From an uncultured Bacteroidaceae bacterium (GTDB taxonomy: Bacteria; Bacteroidota; Bacteroidia; Bacteroidales; Bacteroidaceae), in the NCBI GenBank assembly GCA_905233285.1, contig CAJODY010000012.1, positions 1 to 38,927 on the forward strand: 38,927 nt of DNA, written 5' to 3'. How positions within the stretch are numbered: position 1 is the first letter of the stretch; the number at the start of each line of letters is the position of its first letter. Below, piece after piece: positions 6,408 through 12,419 of this stretch. The position numbers were made by a program, and so were the translations under genes. The notes below the pieces were generated by a model. It had not been told where the DNA came from and did no database searches. It saw only the letters and a list, made by a program, of their open reading frames with translations.

Positions 6408-7363
6408 GATTTCTTATTTATTACGTGAGAGATACAACCGGCTGTACACACATTTTTTTTACGATAATTGCAGGATGTGCAACTTTCATAAATTCCTTCA
6501 TTATTTCTCATTTCATACATTTTTTTAGTATAGAAGTCGTTGATTTCGCGCATTGAATCGAACTCAAAAACGCTTCTTCTGTTGATGCTAGATAGAGGAA
6601 AACAACTCCATACAGACATGTCTGGACCAATATCTATGGCTGGACCGCATTTAAATTCAAGACGGCCATTAGACCAAAGAAACATTTCCCCCAATTGTTT
6701 TTCTGTGAAAATACACAAGGGGAAACCGCAATCAAAACCAATCTCAATATTCTCTTTCTTATATTTCTCATAGAAATACGATAGTCTTTCCGCTACTTTA
6801 GGGAAATCAACAGGAGGAATGCAATGGTTCGGTTGATTGGGAATGGGATGAGCCAAGCCGAGTCGAATATGATTCTTCAATTTATATTTTCTAATATATT
6901 CAATAAGGAAATCAAAAGAGAAATCCAATTCGTAGATATTAAAACTCAGATTAGTTCGTTCTCCAAAAGTTTCCAAGAATAGATTTACCTTGGTTAGTTC
7001 ATTAGCTGGAGATTTCGCAGGATCATTAACGTTACAAATAAACTGATAATTTAAATCTTTATCTGATAGTTCTTTTTTAATAACCTCAAATTTTTTGTCT
7101 GTCGTAATTCCACTAGTAAAGATTGATGAATGAATTCCTCTTTTGGAGAGATAATGAATAAACTCTGAAAAATGCGGATGAAGAAGTGGTTCCCCGCCTA
7201 ATAGAGAAATATGGTGATCTCCAGACTTTAAAATAAAGTCAGCAAGATAGATAAGATTGTCCCAAGAAAGCATATCTTTAGGAGATACCTCACCCATATA
7301 CTTTTGTGCAAAGCAATAAGGGCATGATCTTACACAGAGTTGAGTTAGAAGAACATTTGCCAT
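6404..7363 (-). CDS. Radical SAM protein with C-terminal SPASM-like cysteines
   Basis: This 319-residue protein opens MANVLLTQLC, with the cluster motif CVRSCPYC at residues 10-17 and the SAM-binding LLGGEPLLHPHF block. C-terminal cysteines occur as C-x14-C (CGPAIDIG to WSC) and C-x2-C-x7-C-x3-C (CTSC to CTAGC), indicating auxiliary Fe-S binding. It is the first gene of the operon. Two catalytically competent radical SAM proteins plus a degenerate one imply either two chemical steps or an enzyme pair acting on different triplets. It is AT-rich compared with the housekeeping genes from 12 kb onward, as is the rest of the operon, consistent with acquisition. It does not resemble anaerobic sulfatase maturases closely enough to prefer that call, and no sulfatase is nearby. 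Confidence 0.85.
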   Translation of the reverse strand: MANVLLTQLCVRSCPYCFAQKYMGEVSPKDMLSWDNLIYLADFILKSGDHHISLLGGEPLLHPHFSEFIHYLSKRGIHSSIFTSGITTDKKFEVIKKELSDKDLNYQFICNVNDPAKSPANELTKVNLFLETFGERTNLSFNIYELDFSFDFLIEYIRKYKLKNHIRLGLAHPIPNQPNHCIPPVDFPKVAERLSYFYEKYKKENIEIGFDCGFPLCIFTEKQLGEMFLWSNGRLEFKCGPAIDIGPDMSVWSCFPLSSINRRSVFEFDSMREINDFYTKKMYEMRNNEGIYESCTSCNYRKKNVCTAGCISHVINKKS

Positions 7364-7427
7364 ATATGCAGTTATTTTTAAAAATCGATTCTATTAGCCT
7401 AGCATCTGATATTAGGGGCACAAAGAA

Positions 7428-7675
7428 TGGCGTGGACACTCTTATGCACTTACCTGAGGGGCGAGCCTAGGAATTGGAACCCCTGTCAACTTATAAGAAT
7501 GCTCCACGCCAAAGCGTGTGCATAGCATTATAGATGTTGACAGGAAATGCCCAGTTTAGGCCTTTCCCTCTGCTTCTTAAATCGAACTATTCCAAAAGGA
7601 GTTTCCTAGGCTGCTTCGGTAAGTGCGAAATAATAAGCTAATGCATCTGCGAATCGGGATTTCTCCCCGATTCCG
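7428..7675 (-). ncRNA. large structured RNA (6S-like rod or cis-acting leader of the radical SAM operon)
   Basis: Four perfect nested stems are visible: P1 7446-7454 with 7618-7626 (GCACTTACC), P2 7465-7473 with 7603-7611 (GCCTAGGAA), P3 7482-7490 with 7536-7544 (CCTGTCAAC), and the tip P4 7505-7509 with 7514-7518 (CACGC, loop CAAA). Between P3 and P4, TATAA/TTATA and ATGC/GCAT also pair. A separate 8-bp hairpin (7651-7658 with 7666-7673) lies at the minus-strand 5' end. A long rod, an asymmetric bubble and an outer closing stem resemble 6S RNA architecture. The strand is chosen from the good minus-strand promoter just upstream and the absence of one on the plus strand. Alternatively it is the 5' leader of the operon, since no separate promoter was seen before 7363. 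The identity is unproven. Confidence 0.5.
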
Positions 7676-7678
7676 CCG

Positions 7679-7710
7679 CAAAGATGGAGAAAAGAATTGT
7701 ATTTCACAAA
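7679..7710 (-). promoter_or_regulatory. promoter for the structured RNA and probably the radical SAM-Tat operon
   Basis: Minus-strand TTTG (7710-7707), exactly 20 nt, then CATCTTTG (7686-7679). This matches TTTG-N19-21-TAnnTTTG except for the first T. The predicted start is near 7675, giving a leader of about 310 nt before the first radical SAM gene. Confidence 0.5.
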
Positions 7711-7954
7711 CTTTTTCGAATAAAAAATGCATAATACATGGAAATCATAAGGATAGGATAAATGATGTAAGAGGGAAGATGTAAGAAGGAAGAGGGAAGA
7801 AGACCAATGGGCAACTATCAAGGTTTTCGTGAAATAAAAAAACCTCATATAGTTTATACATTTCCCCGATGTCTGTTTGCAGATGTCGGGGATTTGTTTT
7901 ATGTTGGCTTCGCCTAAATACTCTCGCTCGACAAAGAAAATAAATGAGATTTAT
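7711..7954. other. purine-rich intergenic stretch
   Basis: No gene is supported. 7764-7802 is an imperfect purine repeat (gatgtaagagggaa units), and a strong terminator hairpin follows at 7864. A minus-strand frame at 7606-7848 is not protein-like. Confidence 0.5.
7864..7900 (+). terminator. rho-independent terminator
   Basis: CCCCGATGTCTG (7864-7875) pairs with CAGATGTCGGGG (7880-7891), a 12-bp stem with two G-T pairs and a TTTG loop, then atttgtttt. It insulates the unknown two-gene cassette from upstream plus-strand transcription. Confidence 0.65.
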
Positions 7955-7985
7955 TTTGCTTTGTTCTCGCTTAACCGTATTTTTG
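7955..7985 (+). promoter_or_regulatory. promoter of the unknown two-gene cassette
   Basis: TTTG (7955-7958), 19 nt, TATTTTTG (7978-7985): a full match to the Bacteroidota consensus. The start of transcription should be near 7991, about 18 nt ahead of the ATG at 8009. Confidence 0.65.
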
Positions 7986-8008
7986 CAGTCGGAAAAATTT
8001 GATTTAAA

Positions 8009-8965
8009 ATGGAAAGAATAGTAAAGACTGCCAGCGAGATTTTGGCACAGATAGAGAAGGAATGTTTCAAGAGGGTGAATTTAAAGAAGGCGAGCCTCTT
8101 GAAGGGTGAGGAGCGCAGGACGTTCAGACTTGCGCAGGTGAATCGGCTGCTTGTGAAGCCGGAGTATGCCATGTGGTTGTCCGATAGGTTCTGGACGGCT
8201 GAAGAGGGCAGGAATGTAATGTATGAGGATGACCCTCTGACCTCGCCGCAGGGACTGAAGACGCTGACGAAGGAGGAAAAGGAACGGTTGAAACTGATTA
8301 TGGAGATAGCTGGTTTGTGCCACGACATTGGTCTTCATTTCAAGTTCGACCTGAAGAAGGCGTTTGGCATAAGGAATGATTTTCTTGTGACGAACAAGCA
8401 GTTGGTGGAATGGCTCCAGACTACGGAGTATGAGCATATAGCGATGCATACGGCTTATATTGTGAGGAAGCATGCCATCGACATATTTTATTATAGCTTT
8501 TACCAGCCAGCACAGGATGCGATGGCAAGACTTTATTCTTCGGAGTATGGTTGTCTAGTAGGCGAACCGGAATTTACGAAGATGCCTCCACGTGCATACG
8601 TGAAGGCAATCATTGATGAGTTGCTTCGGATTGAAAGGCATTGGAAGCGCGGACGCAGGCTGAAACTGAATCCCGAAGTGGTGATGCTGCACGATGAGAT
8701 TTATGGATTTGTGCCGGATAAGTTTAGCAAAGGTATAATTGAGGCGGCTCAGAAGCTTTATGATTATATGGATAAGGAGGTGAAGGGACATGGTGCCACG
8801 GATGAGGTACTGGATCGCTTTGCCGACAAGGTGTGTGAAGTGCGTGACAGGGATTTCGGCGAAGGTTGGATTGCAGATGACTCGCTGGCATTTGCATATC
8901 TGATGGCTCATGCCGAGAGATGCGGAGATGGTTGGTGGAACGGAGAGGAGGGTAAAGCCTTATGA
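8009..8965 (+). CDS. Hypothetical protein (318 aa), first gene of a two-gene cassette
   Basis: I do not recognise this protein. It is soluble, mostly helical in appearance, with no signal peptide. Residues 105-108 read HDIG in the context IAGLCHDIGLHF, reminiscent of the HD metal-binding motif. No upstream partner His is at the usual distance, so an HD-hydrolase assignment is not justified. Other notable stretches are FYYSFYQPAQDAMARLYSSE and the basic RIERHWKRGRRLK. The ATG follows a clear promoter. The 3' end overlaps the next gene by 4 nt (ATGA), so the two proteins are probably produced together. The pair lies just upstream of a DUF3987-type primase but is separated from it by a strong terminator. 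Confidence 0.7.
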   Translation: MERIVKTASEILAQIEKECFKRVNLKKASLLKGEERRTFRLAQVNRLLVKPEYAMWLSDRFWTAEEGRNVMYEDDPLTSPQGLKTLTKEEKERLKLIMEIAGLCHDIGLHFKFDLKKAFGIRNDFLVTNKQLVEWLQTTEYEHIAMHTAYIVRKHAIDIFYYSFYQPAQDAMARLYSSEYGCLVGEPEFTKMPPRAYVKAIIDELLRIERHWKRGRRLKLNPEVVMLHDEIYGFVPDKFSKGIIEAAQKLYDYMDKEVKGHGATDEVLDRFADKVCEVRDRDFGEGWIADDSLAFAYLMAHAERCGDGWWNGEEGKAL

Positions 8966-9591
8966 TGGATGACAATATTAATATGGATAGTGAACTTTCC
9001 AAGTGGCTTGATGACGTCAGAAATCATAAGTCGTGGAAAGATCGTTTGACCCAACTCGAAAATTTAGCACCTGAAGATTATGACAAGACATATCAGGAAA
9101 TTCTGGATAAGATTAGAAAAATAGCAAAGAACGAAGTAATTATTGAGTATTGGGAAAACAGTTTCCCAGACATAGGACCAGCAGCAGAGGCGGTTTGGGA
9201 AGGAGAATCGTCGCGTGCCGAAAAGAGATTGCTGACTGTTTTTCTGTTTGTATTGGAGTGGCTTGTGCAACAGAAGAAAGATAATATTTCGTCGGGACAG
9301 AACTATTTTGCCCCTACAAAGGAAACTCAAGAGGTGAAGGAAGAACTGTTTCATTTCGTTCATCCGGAGATTGACGATAAAGAGGCATGGCGTGTTCACA
9401 ATGTAGTGAAACGTCTTGTTGCCCGACAGGGTATTCAGGAGATATGCAGCTATCTGCTACAAATGAAGAAAGATGGAAAGGTTCTGTTGCCACAGAGTCC
9501 TTCGAGTGCATATAAAGAACTTGTACGGATGGGTATGCCGAACGGTGAGGGCTTCAGCGAAAAGACTTTTATGAAGTATTATGGGAATTAG
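8962..9591 (+). CDS. Hypothetical protein (209 aa), second gene of the cassette
   Basis: Not recognised. The start ATGATGGATGAC overlaps the stop of the preceding gene. The protein is acidic and helical (ELSKWLDDVRNHKSWKDRL, ending FSEKTFMKYYGN), with no membrane segment, signal peptide or obvious catalytic motif. The central WLVQQKKDNISSGQNYF and AWRVHNVVKRLVARQG stretches could be a helical DNA- or protein-binding module. It is followed at 9650 by a strong terminator, which closes the transcription unit. Base composition is similar to the first gene, so the two probably travelled together. Confidence 0.7.
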   Translation: MMDDNINMDSELSKWLDDVRNHKSWKDRLTQLENLAPEDYDKTYQEILDKIRKIAKNEVIIEYWENSFPDIGPAAEAVWEGESSRAEKRLLTVFLFVLEWLVQQKKDNISSGQNYFAPTKETQEVKEELFHFVHPEIDDKEAWRVHNVVKRLVARQGIQEICSYLLQMKKDGKVLLPQSPSSAYKELVRMGMPNGEGFSEKTFMKYYGN

Positions 9592-9649
9592 TCAGCGACA
9601 TTCGAAGAAAAATAGAGATTTTTAGAGAAATACAGAGAAAGTCAGAGAC

Positions 9650-9680
9650 GGGCATCTTCAAATCGAAGGTGCCCTTTTTT
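9650..9680 (+). terminator. strong rho-independent terminator of the cassette
   Basis: GGGCATCTTC (9650-9659) pairs with GAAGGTGCCC (9665-9674) around a 5-nt loop, one G-T pair, followed by six T. Confidence 0.85.
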
Positions 9681-9740
9681 AATGTATATACCTTTGCACT
9701 GTCGAAATCGTTCGACGGCGCCGTTGAGCTTCGCTCGAAA

Positions 9741-9804
9741 ATCGGCGGCGCCTCAACATAGCCCAAGCGAGCTTTCGCTCTGTATTCGGCTTGCACGCTC
9801 TTTG
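9741..9804 (+). repeat. dispersed extragenic element, copy B
   Basis: Plan shared with the copy at 818-876: atCGGCGGCGCCTCA, a hairpin core (caagcgagctttcgctctg), then TTCGGCTTGCACG. It is preceded by TACCTTTG-like promoter sequence near 9690 and a GC-rich block (cgacggcgccg). Confidence 0.5.
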
Positions 9805-10094
9805 AAATTGTGGAACAGAAAAGTGTATGCACTAACCTTAAACTGAAATCTAATACATGAAAAACGCACAACCAACATTATTAATTCTGAGTTGAAAGTT
9901 GAGTGAGGGAAGAGTACCAGGTTTAAAATGTCGACAACTAACTACTTCGCTCTTCAGACGACTCAACTAAAAATTCAGAAATTTATGAAACGTAACATTT
10001 GTCTTTTTAAATACAATCGAGAGAAATTAACGGTTGGAGGCATGACAGCCTTCGGCTATTGTTTAACAATCAAAAACGGAAAGGAGGTTCGCTT
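9805..10094. other. leader region of the primase gene
   Basis: No gene is seen. A very strong ribosome-binding site, AAGGAGG at 10081-10087, lies 8 nt before ATG 10095 and fixes the start of the next gene. I could not find a clean TTTG/TAnnTTTG pair. Confidence 0.5.
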
Positions 10095-12323
10095 ATGAGT
10101 TGCCACATTATCTATTATAAGGATGGCGCGAAGATGATGCGCTCTGTACTCACGAGAGAGGAGTATCTGAAGTTGCGCGACGGTGGACGCCAGAAGGAGA
10201 TTCTTGCTGCTGTAAGAGCCGGTAATGCCGAGATGAAGACGAAGCTGGTACAGATGAACTATTCGTGCATACCGGGTGAGGACGGACTGCTGAAGGGTTG
10301 CAAGACGGCTTCGATGTCGGTGGGCATGGATATCGACCACATTGCCCAGGAGGAGATGGAGCCGCTGAAGGAGCGCATCCTCGGGAAGAAGGACGAACTG
10401 GGTCTGCTGATGCTGGAGAAGAGTGCTCAAGGCTTAGGCTATCATCTTGTATTCCGTCGCAGGACTGACCTCTCGCAGGAGGAGAACCTGAAGTGGGCAA
10501 GTGAGTTGCTCGGTGTGAAGTTCGACGATGGTGCAAAGGATATCACAAGGGTGTTCTTTACAACCACTGCGGACGAAAGCAACCTGCTTTTCCTCGATGA
10601 TGAGCTATTCAGCGTTACAGCGTTACAGTGTTACAGTTCAAACATTCCTGACCAACAGCCTCCCGCGAGCTTACCGCTTACTGCTTACAGCTTACAGTCA
10701 ACTGACTCTCAACTTTCATACAACGGTATTCCGTATGCGGACATTGTGAGGAAGTACTGGGAGATGTTCAACGAGGGAAAGGAGCCGGTGGAGGGCGACA
10801 GGAATGTGAAGACGTTCGAACTGGCTGTGACTTTGCGAAGCATCTGCGACTATTCGTTGGAGAAGATGATGCAGATTGCGCCGAACTACTGGGGTGACAA
10901 CCAGGAGGAATGGCGCAAGACACTTGAGAATGCTCTGAAGGAACCTCGCAAGGGTATGCCTTACAGACTGAGACAGGTGTTGGCGGCTCTGAAATCGACA
11001 TGTGGGGTGAAGGCCTGTGGTGGTACGCTGACCACTCCCCCACCAATGCCTAAGCGTCTGCCCGCACTCATCAAGCACCTGACGAAGAATGTGCCTTGGT
11101 ACTACAAGCCAGCTGTGGCAAATGCGGTGTTCCCTGCTCTGGGTGCTCATCTGCACGGAGTGAAGTTCCTCTACATGGATAATAATGAACACGAGGGAAC
11201 TTTCATGAATGTGCTGATTGGTCGGCAGTCGGTGGGTAAGGGATGCATCAAGAAGCCTATCGAGTACGTTATGGAGGATATCCGCAAACGTGATATTCCG
11301 AACCGTAAGCGTGAGGCTGAGTGGAAGCAGAAGAACCCTACGGCAAGACAGAGGAAAGACCCGCGACCTACGGACATCTGTATCCAGATGTTGATTGACA
11401 ACATGACGGATGCTGTGTTCAACCAGCGTGTGGTGGATGCCCACAATAACGGTCAGCGTTACATCTACAGTATCGTGGATGAGATTGAGGCTCTGAAGAA
11501 GGTGACTTCGAAAGGTACGACCGATGAGGTGGGTCTGCTGATCAGAAAAGCCTTCGACAATTCTATGGCTGGTCAGGATCGTGTTGGTGCGGATTCGGTA
11601 TCAGGTATCGCTCCCCTGCGCTGGAATTTCAATGCCTCGACCACCCCACCCAATGCCCGAAAGTTCTTCTATAAGATGGTGAATGACGGAACGGTGAGCC
11701 GTCTCGACATTGCAACCATCATGATTCCTGAAGATGATGACTCTATCCCCGTAATGGGTGTCTATGACGAACAGTTTGCAGCAGAACTGAAACCTTACAT
11801 CGACCGTCTGGAAGCAGCCGGCGGACTGATTGAATGTCCGCAGGCAAAACGTCTGGCTCAGGAGATGGACAGGGAGAATAAGGATGTGTACAAACTGCTT
11901 GAGAGCGAAGCTTACAGGGTATTCTCCTATCGTGCCAACGTGATTGCATGGCTGAAGGGTATGGTGCTGTACGTGGCTCAGGGCTACAAGTGGGACAAGA
12001 CCATTGCCGAATTCGTAAGGTGGACTTATCAGTATAATATGTGGTGCAAGATGCTCTACTTCGGTCAGCAACTGGAGAAAGAGCAGAAAGAGGAGATTGA
12101 GATTATGCGCCAGTCGGGACCACAGAACCTTCTGGAACTCCTGCCCGACGAATTTACGAAGGAACAGTACAGGCAGATGCGAGCAAATCAAGGACGCGAC
12201 GGTAATGGTGACTCGACTATCCGCGTATGGCAGAAAAGAGGATATATCTGCTTTGACGAAGTATTCGGCACTTACTGCAAGACATCTAAGTACAAGGAGA
12301 AATACGAAAGTGTGATGAATTGA
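10095..12323 (+). CDS. VirE-N/DUF3987-type primase-helicase-like protein
   Basis: The 742-residue product matches a Bacteroidota family usually annotated as BT4734/VirE N-terminal plus DUF3987. Residues 1-170 hold the VirE-N part (SVGMDIDHIA, LGYHLVFRRRTDLS, DITRVFFTT). About 215-300 is a primase-C-terminal-like helical region (GIPYADIVRKYWEMF, then RKGMPYRLRQVLAALK). The rest is an ATPase-like domain with GRQSVGKGCIKK as the P-loop and IYSIVDEIEAL as the Walker B-like segment. Such proteins are thought to act in replication of phage-like or mobile DNA, but no integrase or relaxase is nearby. ATG 10095 is preferred over 10059 because of its AAGGAGG site. Residues about 172-208 are encoded by short tandem DNA repeats that look inserted between the first two domains. 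A strong terminator follows. Confidence 0.75.
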   Translation: MSCHIIYYKDGAKMMRSVLTREEYLKLRDGGRQKEILAAVRAGNAEMKTKLVQMNYSCIPGEDGLLKGCKTASMSVGMDIDHIAQEEMEPLKERILGKKDELGLLMLEKSAQGLGYHLVFRRRTDLSQEENLKWASELLGVKFDDGAKDITRVFFTTTADESNLLFLDDELFSVTALQCYSSNIPDQQPPASLPLTAYSLQSTDSQLSYNGIPYADIVRKYWEMFNEGKEPVEGDRNVKTFELAVTLRSICDYSLEKMMQIAPNYWGDNQEEWRKTLENALKEPRKGMPYRLRQVLAALKSTCGVKACGGTLTTPPPMPKRLPALIKHLTKNVPWYYKPAVANAVFPALGAHLHGVKFLYMDNNEHEGTFMNVLIGRQSVGKGCIKKPIEYVMEDIRKRDIPNRKREAEWKQKNPTARQRKDPRPTDICIQMLIDNMTDAVFNQRVVDAHNNGQRYIYSIVDEIEALKKVTSKGTTDEVGLLIRKAFDNSMAGQDRVGADSVSGIAPLRWNFNASTTPPNARKFFYKMVNDGTVSRLDIATIMIPEDDDSIPVMGVYDEQFAAELKPYIDRLEAAGGLIECPQAKRLAQEMDRENKDVYKLLESEAYRVFSYRANVIAWLKGMVLYVAQGYKWDKTIAEFVRWTYQYNMWCKMLYFGQQLEKEQKEEIEIMRQSGPQNLLELLPDEFTKEQYRQMRANQGRDGNGDSTIRVWQKRGYICFDEVFGTYCKTSKYKEKYESVMN
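10612..10697 (+). repeat. GTTACAG/GCTTACAG short tandem repeats inside the primase gene
   Basis: 10612-10636 carries three GTTACAG(C/T) units and 10670-10697 carries GCTTACC/GCTTACTGCTTACAGCTTACAG units. The same units are otherwise intergenic here (910-934, 1088-1112). The reading frame stays open, and the encoded stretch (VTALQCYSSN, LPLTAYSLQS) is unlike the flanking domains. Confidence 0.75.
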
Positions 12324-12335
12324 GGTGTCAAAACG

Positions 12336-12377
12336 AAAATCGGAGGTTTGCAGAAATGCATTCCTCCGATTTTTTTT
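12336..12377 (+). terminator. strong terminator of the primase gene
   Basis: AAAATCGGAGG (12336-12346) and CCTCCGATTTT (12363-12373) form an 11-bp perfect stem, followed by more T. The A-rich left side could also help terminate the convergent CotH operon, whose last stop is at 12420. Confidence 0.85.
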
Positions 12378-12419
12378 GTCAATTTCCAAAGCCGCCGCCT
12401 CGGGCTTTGAGGTTAGTCT

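Noticed and set aside
4487-7363. Radical SAM genes as anaerobic sulfatase-maturing enzymes
   Set aside because: No sulfatase gene is nearby, there are two plus one degenerate copies, and repeat peptides follow directly.
7428-7675. tmRNA, RNase P RNA or SRP RNA as identity of the structured RNA
   Set aside because: No tRNA-like acceptor end or tag frame, no GAGGAAAGTCC-type RNase P core, and no GGAAGGAAGCA SRP tip on either strand.
7606-7848. 80-codon minus-strand frame (MRFFYFTKTL)
   Set aside because: It overlaps the RNA promoter and hairpin and has no ribosome-binding site or protein-like pattern.
8009-8965. HD-domain hydrolase call for the 318-aa protein
   Set aside because: Only the HDIG tetrad is present. 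The preceding His and the trailing Asp of the HD signature are not at usable distances.
10095-12323. The primase as proof of an integrated phage or ICE
   Set aside because: No integrase, relaxase, capsid or att-site duplication was seen. This family also occurs as a stand-alone chromosomal gene.
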